A stretch of DNA of 64,000 nucleotides from Hydrocarboniphaga effusa AP103 (GTDB taxonomy: Bacteria > Pseudomonadota > Gammaproteobacteria > Nevskiales > Nevskiaceae). The notes under the pieces were generated by a model that saw only the letters and a program-made list of their open reading frames with translations, searched no databases and was not told where the DNA came from. Shown here piece after piece: positions 29,849 through 40,244 of this stretch. A program made the position numbers and the translations under genes. The stretch covers positions 434,001 to 498,000 of the forward strand of contig NZ_AKGD01000002.1 in NCBI RefSeq assembly GCF_000271305.1, read 5' to 3'. Numbering within the stretch: the stretch's first letter is position 1; each line of letters opens with the position of its first letter.

Positions 29849-31189
29849 TCAGCGCATCGCGACACGCCGCTCGACCATCACCAGGTCGATGAACGTCTCG
29901 GGCGTCACCGCCGGATAGAACAGCCAGCCCTGCGCGTAATCGAAGCCGATGTCCTGCAGCACCGCGAGCTTGGCGGCCTCGTCGACGAACTCGGCGACCG
30001 TGGTCTTGCCGGTGGCGCGGGCCACCTGGTAGATGGCCCGCACGATCTTCTCGGACACCGAGCTCGTCGCCAGCTCGCGAATGAAGCGGCCGTCGATCTT
30101 GACCTCGTCGACCGGCAGCGTATGCAGGTAGCCGAACGAGCACAGGCCGGCGCCGAAGTCGTCGAGCGAGAAGCGGCAGCCGAGCCGGTTGAATTCGAGA
30201 ATGGCCTCGGCCGCCACGTTCAGGTGCTTGATCGCGGCGGTTTCGGTGATCTCGATGCTGAGCTTGCCGGGCGGCACATGCGCGTGTCGCACCTCGTCGT
30301 AGAGCTGGGTCATGAACAGGCCGTCGATGAACGACGAGGCCGACAGGTTGAACGAGACCGAATCGAGGCGCTCGAGCACCGGACGGTGGTCGTCGATCCA
30401 GTTGAGCAGACGGCGCGAGGAGAATTCGTCGAGCTCGGTCGACAGGCCATGCAGCTCCAGCGATTCGATCATGCCGGGCGGCGGCGGCGACCAGCTGTTC
30501 GGCCCGCGCTCGATACGCAGCAGGAACTCGGCCTTGGCGATGCGCGGCGTGCGATTGCGGATGTCGATCAGCGGCTGCGGATGCAACGACAGCGAATCGC
30601 TCTCGAGCAGGCGGCGGAACTCGCTGACGGCGTCGGAGTTGGCTCGCATCTGCGGCAATGGCTGGCTGCCGTTGTGGAAATGGATCTGGTTGAGCCCGCG
30701 CCGCTTGGCCTGTTCGCAGGAGTCTTCGGCATGGGCGAGCAGCACGGGCCATTCGTAAGGGCGGCGCAGCGGCACCACCCCGATCGACACCGCGAGCGAG
30801 CTGGCGCCATGGCTGCCGGTGTACGACAGCGTGGTCAGCGCATCGCGCAGGCCCTTGGCTTCCTCGGCCGCCTGCTGTGCGTGATCGAGTGTCTTGATGG
30901 CGACGAATTCGTCACTCCAGAGCCGTGTCGACAATCCATCGCGACCGGCCCATCCCTTGAGGCAGCGGGCGACGTCGGCCACGAGTTGATCGGCCACGTG
31001 CGGCGAGGCCAGGCGATTGACCGAACGCAGCTGGCAGAGGTCGATGTAGAAGAGCGCAGCGGCCGTCGGAGCGCTCCAGCACTCCACGGATTGCAGCAGT
31101 TTTGCGTAGCCGGAACTGTTCATTGCCAGGTGAAGGCGCAAGGATTCAGAACCGGTATCGACCGTGCGGGATGAAGCTTGAGCGCCCAT
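29849..31189 (-). CDS. EAL-domain c-di-GMP phosphodiesterase with degenerate GGDEF domain
   Basis: The 446-residue soluble product lacks a membrane segment. The N-terminal half (about 25-170) is a GGDEF-like domain whose active site reads WSDEF at 91-95, so it should not make c-di-GMP. The C-terminal half (about 185-440) is an EAL domain in which EAL reads EFL (221-223), but the other catalytic positions look intact: Asn281, Glu313, Asp343-Asp344, Lys364, Glu400 and Gln420. Phosphodiesterase activity is therefore plausible. It lies 131 bases downstream of mutS on the same strand; the gap is full of hairpins. Confidence 0.85.
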   Translation of the reverse strand: MGAQASSRTVDTGSESLRLHLAMNSSGYAKLLQSVECWSAPTAAALFYIDLCQLRSVNRLASPHVADQLVADVARCLKGWAGRDGLSTRLWSDEFVAIKTLDHAQQAAEEAKGLRDALTTLSYTGSHGASSLAVSIGVVPLRRPYEWPVLLAHAEDSCEQAKRRGLNQIHFHNGSQPLPQMRANSDAVSEFRRLLESDSLSLHPQPLIDIRNRTPRIAKAEFLLRIERGPNSWSPPPPGMIESLELHGLSTELDEFSSRRLLNWIDDHRPVLERLDSVSFNLSASSFIDGLFMTQLYDEVRHAHVPPGKLSIEITETAAIKHLNVAAEAILEFNRLGCRFSLDDFGAGLCSFGYLHTLPVDEVKIDGRFIRELATSSVSEKIVRAIYQVARATGKTTVAEFVDEAAKLAVLQDIGFDYAQGWLFYPAVTPETFIDLVMVERRVAMR

Positions 31190-31198
31190 TTTGCATTC

Positions 31199-31268
31199 GC
31201 CATCGAAGCGCGCTCGATGGCAGGAGAGGGCGGGTCAGCGGCGCAGCCGCGTATCCCGCCTTCGCGGG
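31199..31268. repeat. Cluster of hairpins between mutS and the EAL gene
   Basis: Three inverted repeats are packed into 70 bases. One is an 8-base stem 31199-31206/31214-31221. A nested pair follows: 31229-31234/31255-31260 around 31238-31242/31246-31250. The third is 31255-31259/31264-31268, which shares an arm with the nested pair, so the two cannot form together. No T-tract follows on either strand. It could be a leader structure of the EAL gene, whose ATG is 10 bases away, or a REP-like element. Confidence 0.5.
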
Positions 31269-31320
31269 CAGGCAACGATCAGGGCCTATGCGATCGCGCG
31301 CCTGCCGGGTCTACGACCGC

Positions 31321-33912
31321 TCATTTCTTGAGCAGCGCACGGAGCCGATAAAGACTGTCGAGGGCCTGCCGCGGCGTGAGCTGGTCGGGGTCGAGTTCGC
31401 GCAGCAGCTGCACGAGCTCGGGCGGAACCTCGGGCGCGAACAGGTTCATCTGCGGCGCCGCGGCGGCGCTCGCCGGCCGGCTCTTGGGCTGCTGCTCGAG
31501 CTCGCTCAGATAAGCGCGCGCCTTGCCGACGACGGCCGGCGGCAGGCCCGCGAGCGCGGCTACCTGCAGGCCGTAGCTGCGATTCGCCGGTCCGGCCTTG
31601 ACCTGGTGCAGGAACACCAGCTTGCTCGTCGGCCCGCTGCCGAACTCGACCGCGTCGAGATGCACGTTGGCGATGCCGGGCAGCGCTCCGGCGAGTTCGG
31701 TGAGCTCGAAGTAATGCGTCGCGAACAAGGTGTAGCTGCCGACCGCCGTCGCCAGATACTCGGAGCAGGCGCGCGCGAGCGACAGGCCGTCGTAGGTCGA
31801 GGTGCCGCGGCCGACCTCGTCCATCAGTACCAGTGAGCAGCGCGTCGCGTTGTGCAGGATGTTGGCGGTCTCGCTCATCTCGACCATGAAAGTCGACTGG
31901 CCGGAGGCCAGATCGTCGGCCGCGCCGATGCGCGTGAAGATGCGATCGACCGGGCCGATGCAGGCGCTGTCGGCCGGCACGAAGCTGCCGGCGTGCGCGA
32001 GCAGCACGATCAGCGCGGTCTGCCGCATGTAGGTGCTCTTGCCGCCCATGTTCGGACCGGTGATCACGAGCTGGCGCGTGCTCGCGTCGAGGCACAGGCC
32101 ATTGGCGACGAAGGCCGAGCCGATCATGCGCTCGACCACCGGATGACGGCCGGCGTGGATTTCAAGCCGGTCTTCGGTGACCAGTTCGGGGCGCTTGAGA
32201 TTGAGCGTGATCGAGCGCTCGGCGAGCGTGCCGAGCACATCGAGCTCGGCGAGCGCGCGTGCGGTGACCTGCAGCGGACGCAACTGCTCGTTGAGCTTGT
32301 CGAGCAGGGCATCGTAGAGCAGCTTTTCGCGCGCGAGCGCGCGATCACGTGCCGACAGCACCTGATCCTCGAAGCGCTTGAGCTCCTCGGTGATGTAGCG
32401 CTCGTAGTTGGTCAGCGTCTGCCGGCGCGAGTAATGCGCCGGGATCTTGGCCGCGTGCGTCTTGCCGATCTCGATGTAGAAACCGTGCACGCGGTTGTAG
32501 CCGACCTTGAGCGTCTCGATGCCGGTGGCCGCGCGTTCGCGCTGCTCCATCTGCATCAAAAAGCCGTCGGCGTTCTCGGACAGCTGGCGCAGGGTGTCGA
32601 GATCGGCGTCGTAGCCGCTGCGGAAGATGCCGCCGTCCTTGATCGTCAGCGGCGGCTGCTCGTGAATGGCGAGCGCGAGCTCCGCCGCGAGCGCCTCGTG
32701 CGGAGCCAGTGCGGCGCGCAGGGCGACCAGGCGCGGCGCTTCGAGATCGGCGATTTCCTCGACCAGCGCCGGCAGCAGCGCGAGCGTGTCGCGCAGGCCG
32801 GCGAGATCGCGCGGACGTGCCGACCGCAGCGCGCAGCGGGCGAGGATGCGTTCGAGATCGCTGACGTTGCGCAGCCGGTCGCGCAGCGCCGACAGCAGGC
32901 GATTGTCGCGCTCGTGGTCGAGCAGGTTGGCGATCGCATCGAAGCGGCCGGTGAGCTCGTTGCGATCGCGCAGCGGCCGCAGCAGCCAGCGCGCGAGTTC
33001 GCGGCTGCCCATGGCGGTGACGTTGGAATCGAAGACGTGCAGCAGGCTCAGCTCGAACTCGCCCGACAGGCGGCGATCGATCTCCAGATTGCGCCGCGTC
33101 GCCGGATCGAGGATCAGGGTTTCGTCGGGCTGTTCGAGGCGCAGGCCGGTCAGGTGCGGCGTCAGCGCCTTCTGGGTTTCTTGCACATAGGCGAGCAGGG
33201 CGCCGGCCGCGCCGATCGCCGCGTCGAGGCCTTCGACGCCGAAGCCGCGCAGATCCTGGGTGCCGAACTGCGTGGTCAGCTGCCGGTAGGCCGAGGCCGG
33301 ATCGAAATGCCAGATCGGGCGCGACAGCGAGCCCAGGCCCAGCTCGGGCAGCGCCTCGCCACCGTCGGCGACGAGCAGCTCGCTGGGCCGCAGCCGGTGC
33401 AGCTCGGCGCGCAGATCGGCCTCGCTGCTGGTCTGCAGCACGCAGAAGCGCCCCGACGACAGCTCCAGCCAGGCGCAGCCGTAGAACTCGCGCTGGCGGT
33501 GGATGGCCACGAGCAGGTTCTGCGCGCGCGGGTCGAGCAGGCTGTCGTCGGTCGCCGTTCCGGGCGTGACGATGCGCGTGACTTCGCGCTTCACTGGCCC
33601 TTTTTCCGCGCCTACTTCGCCGACCTGCTCGGCGATCGCGGCCGATTCGCCGGCCTTGATGAGCCTCGCGAGGTATTGCTCCAGCGCATGCGCGGGCACG
33701 CCGGCCATCACCACCGGCGCGCCGGCCGATTCGCCGCGCTGGGTCAGCGTGATGTTGAGCAGCCGCGCGGCCTTGCGCGCGTCCTCGTAGAACAGCTCGT
33801 AGAAATCGCCCATGCGGAACAGCACGAGCGTGTCCGGAAACTCCGCCTTGATCGCGAAGTATTGCTGCATGGACGGGGTGTGGACGGGCGCCGACGGCGA
33901 AGCGGCCTTCAT
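31321..33912 (-). CDS. mutS: DNA mismatch repair protein MutS
   Basis: MutS recognises base mismatches and small loops and recruits MutL. The 863-residue product has the mismatch-binding N-terminal domain ([20 protein letters not shown], with the FYELF wedge), connector, clamp and lever regions, and the ATPase domain with Walker [12 protein letters not shown] and Walker B/signature [16 protein letters not shown]. The C-terminus ends with the short helix used for tetramer formation. Length is normal (about 850-880). No mutL is in the window. Confidence 0.98.
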   Translation of the reverse strand: MKAASPSAPVHTPSMQQYFAIKAEFPDTLVLFRMGDFYELFYEDARKAARLLNITLTQRGESAGAPVVMAGVPAHALEQYLARLIKAGESAAIAEQVGEVGAEKGPVKREVTRIVTPGTATDDSLLDPRAQNLLVAIHRQREFYGCAWLELSSGRFCVLQTSSEADLRAELHRLRPSELLVADGGEALPELGLGSLSRPIWHFDPASAYRQLTTQFGTQDLRGFGVEGLDAAIGAAGALLAYVQETQKALTPHLTGLRLEQPDETLILDPATRRNLEIDRRLSGEFELSLLHVFDSNVTAMGSRELARWLLRPLRDRNELTGRFDAIANLLDHERDNRLLSALRDRLRNVSDLERILARCALRSARPRDLAGLRDTLALLPALVEEIADLEAPRLVALRAALAPHEALAAELALAIHEQPPLTIKDGGIFRSGYDADLDTLRQLSENADGFLMQMEQRERAATGIETLKVGYNRVHGFYIEIGKTHAAKIPAHYSRRQTLTNYERYITEELKRFEDQVLSARDRALAREKLLYDALLDKLNEQLRPLQVTARALAELDVLGTLAERSITLNLKRPELVTEDRLEIHAGRHPVVERMIGSAFVANGLCLDASTRQLVITGPNMGGKSTYMRQTALIVLLAHAGSFVPADSACIGPVDRIFTRIGAADDLASGQSTFMVEMSETANILHNATRCSLVLMDEVGRGTSTYDGLSLARACSEYLATAVGSYTLFATHYFELTELAGALPGIANVHLDAVEFGSGPTSKLVFLHQVKAGPANRSYGLQVAALAGLPPAVVGKARAYLSELEQQPKSRPASAAAAPQMNLFAPEVPPELVQLLRELDPDQLTPRQALDSLYRLRALLKK

Positions 33913-33964
33913 CGGGGCAGGATCACAGCGATGGAGATCAACGGAATCTTTCTCGGTTTGCGCT

Positions 33965-34498
33965 TCAGTGCACGGGCTGCGGCTGCTGCTTCTGCAGCAA
34001 GGCGCGCAAAGCCCAGAACAGCAGCAAGGGCGCGATGAACAGGCCGAAGCTGATCACGCGGCGGCCGGTGCCCTGCGGAGCCCAGGTGTGGCAAGGGATT
34101 TCGAAATCGAGTTGCGGCAGGTGCTTGGGAATGCCGGTGATGCAGAAATCGTTGGTCTGCGAGAGCTGCTCGCCGGTGACCAGGGTGCAGTCCAGGCAGG
34201 CCTGCTGGTAGACCGGCGGGGCGAGCTCCGGAAAGATCGCGCGCGACTGACCTTCGGTATTGACGTGATAGAAGATGCCTTCGGGGTCGCGCATGATGAG
34301 GCCGGCGCCCGGGACCACCGACAGGTCGTTGATGCGCTCGCGCATGTTGGCCGCGATCGGCGTGGCCAGGAACCAGCTCGCATATCCCCAGCCGGTCAGC
34401 GCAAGCCAGAAGATCAGGCGTCCGTAGGCGAAGCCGCGCGCCGTGGTGATCTGCATCGCCCGCAGCCGCAGCGGTTGCCGGGAAATCATGCGAGCCAT
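33965..34498 (-). CDS. Membrane protein of unknown function upstream of mutS
   Basis: The 177-residue product has a basic N-terminus, a membrane helix at about 25-45 ([20 protein letters not shown]), a periplasmic loop of about 95 residues, and a second helix near 150-170 ([20 protein letters not shown]). The loop has four cysteines ([19 protein letters not shown]) that could form disulfides or hold a metal. I do not recognise the family. I chose the ATG at 34498 because a TATAAT box at 34534-34539 would put the transcript start beyond the in-frame TTG at 34531. It ends 52 bases before mutS. Confidence 0.65.
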   Translation of the reverse strand: MARMISRQPLRLRAMQITTARGFAYGRLIFWLALTGWGYASWFLATPIAANMRERINDLSVVPGAGLIMRDPEGIFYHVNTEGQSRAIFPELAPPVYQQACLDCTLVTGEQLSQTNDFCITGIPKHLPQLDFEIPCHTWAPQGTGRRVISFGLFIAPLLLFWALRALLQKQQPQPVH

Positions 34499-34533
34499 AG
34501 GACGTTCAGTTAAGGATCGTGGTCGATTCAATA

Positions 34534-34539
34534 ATTATA
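34534..34539 (-). promoter_or_regulatory. Candidate -10 box for the membrane protein gene before mutS
   Basis: A perfect TATAAT hexamer on the minus strand in an otherwise GC-rich region, about 36 bases before the ATG at 34498. No good -35 hexamer is found at 16-18 bases; a TG three bases before the box is near an extended -10. It may drive this gene and mutS. Confidence 0.4.
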
Positions 34540-34686
34540 GACAGCGCGCCTGGATTTCCGCCCGAGATGCAAGTTGCGCATGGAGCTCGGGGCTGTAGGG
34601 AAGATGGACTAGGATGCGCGCGTGTTGAACAACGACCAACCGCCTAAATGCGCAGCGTTCCGCGCATCGCCGCCGCGGAGAACCCG

Positions 34687-37600
34687 ATGAACGATCTCAG
34701 GAACCCTGCCGCGGAAGCTCAGCGGCCTTTCGTAGATTCCGACCAGGACAGCGGCAAGGAGCAGGAGCAGCTGCTCGCCCAGCTCGAATCACGCTCGCAA
34801 GGGCGCCCCGATTTTCCCGAGCGTCCGCAGACCAACGGCCTGCTGCGCAGCTTCTACGACACTTCATCGCTCGATGCGCTCAAGGCCCGGGCGCCCGAGC
34901 AGCTCATCGACATCGCGCTGCGCCAGTGGGCCTGGGCGCAGCCTCGCGTCGCCGGTGAGCTCAAGCTGCGCGTGTTGCCGCCGGCCGAAGGCGGTTCGCT
35001 ACTCGCCGCGGTCGAGACCTGCGTCGACGACATGCCGTTTCTCGTCGACACCGTCGGCATCGCGATTCGCGAGGCCGGGGTTTCGATCGACTGGGGCGTG
35101 CATCCGATCCTGCCGCTGGTACGCGACGCTTCCGGGCGTATTCAAAGCATCGGCGCGAGCGCCGACAGCCAGCTCGAATCGTGGATCCACATGGAGTTCG
35201 AGCCGCTGCCGAACGCCCAGGCCTACGCCGGGCTCGAGCGCAAGCTGCGCGCTGCGCTCGACGACCTGCGCTCGGCGATGGTCGATACCAGGGCCATGCG
35301 CGAAAAGGCGCTGAGCCTGGCCGATGGCCTCGAGAATCTGCCGCCGAACGCCGACGCGGACGAATTCGCCGAAGGCCGCGCATTCCTGCGCTGGCTCGCG
35401 GACGGACACTTCACGTTCCTCGGCTACGCGGAGACGCGCCAGGCGCCGGCGGGCGAGGGCAAGTCCCAGCTCATTCAAGTCGACGAAGCCTCGCTGGGCC
35501 TGTCGCGCGCGGGCCAGCGTTATGCCGATACCGCGGCGCTCATCGCGCCGAAGGCCGAGCTCGACAAGTACGCCGATTCGCCGCGCCTGATCGTCGTCAC
35601 CAAGGCCAATCGCAAGGCCGCGATTCACCTCGACGATTACATGGACGTGATCTCGGTGAAGCAGTACCGCAGCGACGGCAGCGTCGCCGGCACCTGCCGC
35701 TTCGTCGGCTTCTTCGCATCCGACGTCTACATCGACCGTCCGCGCACGATCCCACTGATTCGCCGCAAGACCGATTACGTGCTGCGCCATTCGCGCATCG
35801 GCGAGGACACGCACAGCGGCAAGCTGCTGCGCGAGATCATGCATCTGATGCCGCGCGACGAGCTGTTCCAGAGCAGCGAGCAGGAGCTCTATCGCACCGT
35901 CATGGGCATTCGCGCCCTGCGCGATCGGCATCAGCTCAAGCTGTTTCTGCGCCGCGATCGTTATGGCCGTTTCTATTCGTGCCTGATCTATCTGCCGCGC
36001 GATCGCTATTCGCGCGAACTGCGCGATCGCATCGGCGCCGAGCTCATGAGGATGCTCGGCGGCGTGTCGGTCGATCGCCATGTCGATTCGCTGCGCGGCA
36101 CGATGTCGCGCGTGCGCTACGTGGTGCGCACGCCCGCGGGCACCGATACGCCGATCAGCGTCGAGCAGATCGAGCAGCGACTCATCGCGGTGACACGATC
36201 GTGGCGCGAGCAGTTGCGTGAGGTGCTCGCCCGGCATCTCGGTGCGCGCAGCAGCGAAGTCTTCGCCGCCTGGTCCGAAGCGTTTCCGCTGTCGTACACC
36301 GACAGCGTTTCGCCCGAAGACGCCGAGGCCGATCTCGAGTATCTGCTCAAGCTCAGCGAACAGCAGCCGCTGTTGCCGCGCCTGATTTTCGACACCGACG
36401 GCAATGCGCCGGGTTCGAGCGCCACCGCGAGTGCGACGCGACTGAAGCTCTATGCACGCCAAAGTTCGCTCGCCTTGTCGGACATTCTGCCGACGCTCGA
36501 AAACTTCGGTCTGCGCGTGGTGCGGCAGGATCCGACCGAGGTGCAGCCCAAGAACGAAGCGGCGTTCTGGATCCAGGAATTCATCATCGAAGCACCGGCT
36601 TCGAGCCTGTCGGCTCCGGTGCAGAAGGCCAACTTCGAACAGGCCTTGTTGCAGACGTTCATCGGTGAAACCGAGAACGACGGGCTCAACCGTCTGGTGC
36701 TCGCATCAGGACTCGATTCGCGCCAGGTCGCCTGCGTGCGCGCGCTCGCCAAGTACGTAAACCAGATCGGCCTGCCTTACGGCCGATCGGACATCGAGCA
36801 GTTGCTCGCCGGGCAGCCGAGCATCGCGCGCATGATCGTGCGCCTGTTCGAATCGCGCTTCGATCCGCGCCTGCAGGCCGACCAGCGCCAGTCCGATGAA
36901 ATCCGCTACGCGCAGGAGATCGAAGCCGCGCTCGATGGCGTGTCGAGCCTTGATACCGATCGCGTGCTGCGCGCGCTGCTGTCGGTCGTGCACGCCGGTC
37001 TGCGCACCAACTTCTATCAGGTGACGAGCGACGGCAAGCCCAAGTCCTACATCAGCATCAAGCTCGATCCGAGCAAGATTCCGGAGCTGCCGTTCCCGCG
37101 TCCGATGTTCGAAATCTGGGTCTATTCGCCCGAGGTCGAAGGCGTGCATCTGCGCGGCGGGCGCGTGGCGCGCGGCGGCTTGCGCTGGAGCGATCGGCGC
37201 GAAGATTTCCGCACCGAAGTGCTGGGCCTCATGAAGGCGCAGATGGTGAAGAACGCGGTCATCGTGCCGGTGGGCGCCAAGGGCGGTTTCGTCGTCAAGC
37301 GCCCGGTCGACGCGAGCAATCGCGAAGCCTGGATGGCGCAGGGCATCGAGTGCTACAAGACGTTTTTGCGCGGCCTGCTCGACATCACCGACAACCGCGT
37401 CGGCGATGCGATCCACGCGCCGCGCGACGTGGTGAGGCTCGACGAGGACGATCCTTATCTGGTCGTCGCGGCCGACAAGGGCACCGCGAGTTTCTCCGAT
37501 ATCGCCAACAGCATCTCGGCCGACTATGACTTCTGGCTCGGCGATGCCTTCGCCTCGGGCGGCAGCGTCGGCTACGACCACAAGAAGATGGGCATCACCG

Positions 37601-39564
37601 CCAAGGGCGCCTGGGAATCGGTCAAGCGTCATTTCCGTGAGATCGACATCGACATCCAGAGCCAGCCGTTCACCGTCGTCGGCATCGGCGACATGTCGGG
37701 CGACGTGTTCGGCAACGGCATGTTGCTCTCGCGCAAGATTCGCCTGATCGCGGCCTTCGATCATCGTCACGTGTTCCTCGATCCGAATCCGGACGAGGAG
37801 AGGAGCTTCGACGAGCGCGCGCGCCTGTTCGCGCTGCCGCGCAGTTCCTGGGCCGATTACGACACCAGCCTGATTTCCGAAGGCGGTGGCGTGTTTGCGC
37901 GTTCGGCCAAGCACATCAAGCTGTCGCCGCAGACGCAGGCCGCGCTCGGTGTCGAGCGCAGCACGTACACGCCGGCGGAGCTCATCAACGCGATCCTGAA
38001 GGCGCCGGTCGATCTGCTCTGGAATGGCGGCATCGGCACCTACGTGAAAAGCGAGCACCAGAGCCACGTCGAGGTGCGCGATCGCGCCAACGATGCGATT
38101 CGCGTCAATGGCCGCGAGCTGCGCGCCAGGGTCGTCGGCGAAGGCGGCAACCTCGGCTTCACGCAATCGGGACGCATCGAATACGCCTTGCATGGTGGAC
38201 GCATCAATACCGATGCGATCGACAACGCGGGCGGCGTGCATTGCTCGGATCGCGAGGTCAACATCAAGATTCCGCTCAATCGTCTGATGAGCGAGGGCCA
38301 GCTCACGCGCGAGGAGCGTGATCCCTTGCTCGCCGCAATGACCGACGACGTCGCCCGCTTCGTGCTGCGCGACAACTATGTGCAGTCGGCCGGCATCAGC
38401 ATGATGGAGCGCGAAGCCGCTGCGCGGCTCGACGAGCACGTCGGGCTCATGCGCATGCTCGAGCGGGACGGCCTGCTCAATCGCTCGATCGAATTCCTGC
38501 CCGACGAAGAAACGCTCAAGGAGCGTCGCACCGAAGGCCGCGGACTCACGCGTCCGGAGCTGGCGGTGCTCGTCGCGTACGCCAAGGTCTCACTGAACGC
38601 AGCGGCGCTCGATTCCGACCTCGCGGACGATCCGTTCTTCGAGCGCGATCTGCTCGACAATTTCCCGCGCCTGCTCGTGCATCACTATCGCGATGCGCTC
38701 GTGCATCACCGGCTGAAGCGCGAAATCATCGCGACGATCCTGTCGAACGCGGTGGTCAATCGCATGGGCATCGCGTTCGCGCATCACATGTCCGCCGATC
38801 ACGGCGTGGCCGCCGCGGCGGTGCTCAAGGCCTACGCGGCCGCGCACGAAATCTTCGACGGCGATCGCTACTGGACGGCGATCGAGGCACTCGACAACCG
38901 CGTGGGCACGAGCGTCCAGTACCGCCTGATGCAGCGCGCGGCCGGCCTGCTCAAGCATGCGACCGGCTGGATCGTCGGCGCCCGGCTCGGCGAGCGCTTC
39001 GGCGTCGGCGCCCTCGTGAGCCGCTATCGCGACGCGGTATCCGAACTCGATCGCGCGCTACCCGAGCCGCTGTCGCCGAGCTATCGCGAAGAATGGGATC
39101 GCGCAGTCGCCGCGACGATGGCCGAAGGGATCGAAGAAGGCCAGGCTCGCTCGCTCGCGAACACGCGCGTGCTCGGCAGCGCGCTCGACATCGCCGATCT
39201 TGCGGCCGAAGCCAAGGTCAGCCTGGGCGAGGCGGCGGCGGTGTACTTCCAGAGCGGCGAGCGCCTGCGCATGCCTTGGCTGCATTCGTCGATCCTCGCA
39301 CTCAAGGCCGGCGGCAGCTGGCAGGCGCTCGCGCGCACCAATTTGCGCGACGATGCGTATCGCATCCATCGACGCCTCGCAGGCCAGATCCTGCGCCAGG
39401 GCGGCGATACGCCCGAGGCCCGCATCGAAGCCTGGATCGCGGCCAACGAGCGTCCGGTGCGCTTCGCGCTGAACCGGCTGTCGGAGCTGCAGGCCAGCGG
39501 CCACTCGGACTTCCAGGCGCTCGCCGTCGCCGTACGCGAGCTGCGCAAGCTGCGCACGCTCTGA
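34687..39564 (+). CDS. gdhB: NAD-dependent glutamate dehydrogenase, large type (L-GDH2 family)
   Basis: This enzyme deaminates glutamate to 2-oxoglutarate for catabolism. The product has 1625 residues, the usual giant size of the bacterial 180-kDa class. The long N-terminal region (about 1-700) contains ACT-like regulatory parts. The catalytic dehydrogenase domain (about 780-1180) shows PMFEIWVYSPEVEGVHLRGG, the substrate-lysine region GAKGGFVVKRP, and VGIGDMSGDVFGNGMLLS. A C-terminal helical domain follows. I chose the ATG at 34687 because GGAG stands 7 bases before it; an ATG at 34648 is possible. Confidence 0.95.
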   Translation: MNDLRNPAAEAQRPFVDSDQDSGKEQEQLLAQLESRSQGRPDFPERPQTNGLLRSFYDTSSLDALKARAPEQLIDIALRQWAWAQPRVAGELKLRVLPPAEGGSLLAAVETCVDDMPFLVDTVGIAIREAGVSIDWGVHPILPLVRDASGRIQSIGASADSQLESWIHMEFEPLPNAQAYAGLERKLRAALDDLRSAMVDTRAMREKALSLADGLENLPPNADADEFAEGRAFLRWLADGHFTFLGYAETRQAPAGEGKSQLIQVDEASLGLSRAGQRYADTAALIAPKAELDKYADSPRLIVVTKANRKAAIHLDDYMDVISVKQYRSDGSVAGTCRFVGFFASDVYIDRPRTIPLIRRKTDYVLRHSRIGEDTHSGKLLREIMHLMPRDELFQSSEQELYRTVMGIRALRDRHQLKLFLRRDRYGRFYSCLIYLPRDRYSRELRDRIGAELMRMLGGVSVDRHVDSLRGTMSRVRYVVRTPAGTDTPISVEQIEQRLIAVTRSWREQLREVLARHLGARSSEVFAAWSEAFPLSYTDSVSPEDAEADLEYLLKLSEQQPLLPRLIFDTDGNAPGSSATASATRLKLYARQSSLALSDILPTLENFGLRVVRQDPTEVQPKNEAAFWIQEFIIEAPASSLSAPVQKANFEQALLQTFIGETENDGLNRLVLASGLDSRQVACVRALAKYVNQIGLPYGRSDIEQLLAGQPSIARMIVRLFESRFDPRLQADQRQSDEIRYAQEIEAALDGVSSLDTDRVLRALLSVVHAGLRTNFYQVTSDGKPKSYISIKLDPSKIPELPFPRPMFEIWVYSPEVEGVHLRGGRVARGGLRWSDRREDFRTEVLGLMKAQMVKNAVIVPVGAKGGFVVKRPVDASNREAWMAQGIECYKTFLRGLLDITDNRVGDAIHAPRDVVRLDEDDPYLVVAADKGTASFSDIANSISADYDFWLGDAFASGGSVGYDHKKMGITAKGAWESVKRHFREIDIDIQSQPFTVVGIGDMSGDVFGNGMLLSRKIRLIAAFDHRHVFLDPNPDEERSFDERARLFALPRSSWADYDTSLISEGGGVFARSAKHIKLSPQTQAALGVERSTYTPAELINAILKAPVDLLWNGGIGTYVKSEHQSHVEVRDRANDAIRVNGRELRARVVGEGGNLGFTQSGRIEYALHGGRINTDAIDNAGGVHCSDREVNIKIPLNRLMSEGQLTREERDPLLAAMTDDVARFVLRDNYVQSAGISMMEREAAARLDEHVGLMRMLERDGLLNRSIEFLPDEETLKERRTEGRGLTRPELAVLVAYAKVSLNAAALDSDLADDPFFERDLLDNFPRLLVHHYRDALVHHRLKREIIATILSNAVVNRMGIAFAHHMSADHGVAAAAVLKAYAAAHEIFDGDRYWTAIEALDNRVGTSVQYRLMQRAAGLLKHATGWIVGARLGERFGVGALVSRYRDAVSELDRALPEPLSPSYREEWDRAVAATMAEGIEEGQARSLANTRVLGSALDIADLAAEAKVSLGEAAAVYFQSGERLRMPWLHSSILALKAGGSWQALARTNLRDDAYRIHRRLAGQILRQGGDTPEARIEAWIAANERPVRFALNRLSELQASGHSDFQALAVAVRELRKLRTL

Positions 39565-39820
39565 AGGCGTGAGGCGTGAGGCCCGCTTTTGCGCCTCATC
39601 CCTCGCGAGAGCGGCGCCGGTCTAACCCGAATCCACTGGCCGGGCGGGCGCTCGTCTGTCGGTCCGGCGGTCAGCAGGGTTACAATGCCCGGCCGCGTAG
39701 CGAGCCGGCGCCTGCTCTGCAGGGTCATACGGCCGGCCGCGGCGTCCCAAGCCAAGCCGCCCGACACCACACCGCCACGGCGGCTGGGCGGGCATTTCCC
39801 AGCGAACCGCCAGAACCGCC

Positions 39821-40141
39821 ATGCCCAAGATTGTCTTCATCGAACACAACGGAACCCATCACGTCGTCGACGCCCCGGTGGGCAAGTCCCTGATGCAGGT
39901 TGCAGTCGACAACATGGTCCCCGGCATCGTCGGTGATTGCGGTGGCTGCTGCAGCTGCGCCACCTGCCACGGCTACATCGAGGGCGAGTGGGCCGACAAG
40001 CTGCCGCCGAAGCAGGAAGACGAAGAGATGATGCTCGACGGCGCGCTCGAAGTGCTGCCGACCAGCCGCCTGACCTGCCAAGTCTTCATCAAGGAAGAAT
40101 ATGACGGCCTGACCGTGAAGCTGCCGGCCAGCCAGTTCTGA
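39821..40141 (+). CDS. 2Fe-2S ferredoxin (adrenodoxin/ISC-like type)
   Basis: A 106-residue plant/vertebrate-type ferredoxin. The cluster cysteines are arranged C-x5-C-x2-C in DCGGCCSCATCHGY, with the fourth in SRLTCQ about 35 residues later. The C-terminal pattern (DEEMMLDGALEVLPTSRLTC) matches the adrenodoxin/putidaredoxin-like subgroup that feeds cytochromes P450 or iron-sulfur assembly. Neither partner is nearby, so the electron acceptor is unknown. An extra cysteine (Cys-Cys) sits in the loop. The preceding 256-base gap (39565-39820) holds no gene I can support. Confidence 0.92.
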   Translation: MPKIVFIEHNGTHHVVDAPVGKSLMQVAVDNMVPGIVGDCGGCCSCATCHGYIEGEWADKLPPKQEDEEMMLDGALEVLPTSRLTCQVFIKEEYDGLTVKLPASQF

Positions 40142-40244
40142 CCGAAGCTTGCTGATACAGGGCTCACCGGCTGTTGCATGAAGGCGGTTGAGCCGGGCCT
40201 CGGGTCGCCAAGCGGCATCCGGATGGATGCCACAGGCTCCGGCT

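Noticed and set aside
39570..39598. Possible terminator after the glutamate dehydrogenase gene
   Set aside because: A 7-base stem with a 15-base loop and no T-tract; too weak to call.
39576..39893. A 105-residue plus frame before the ferredoxin
   Set aside because: Overlaps the ferredoxin start in another frame and its product is a Pro/Arg-rich string without family features.
40214..40231. Perfect 7-base hairpin between the ferredoxin and SET genes
   Set aside because: No T-tract on either strand and short; possible but not supported as a terminator.
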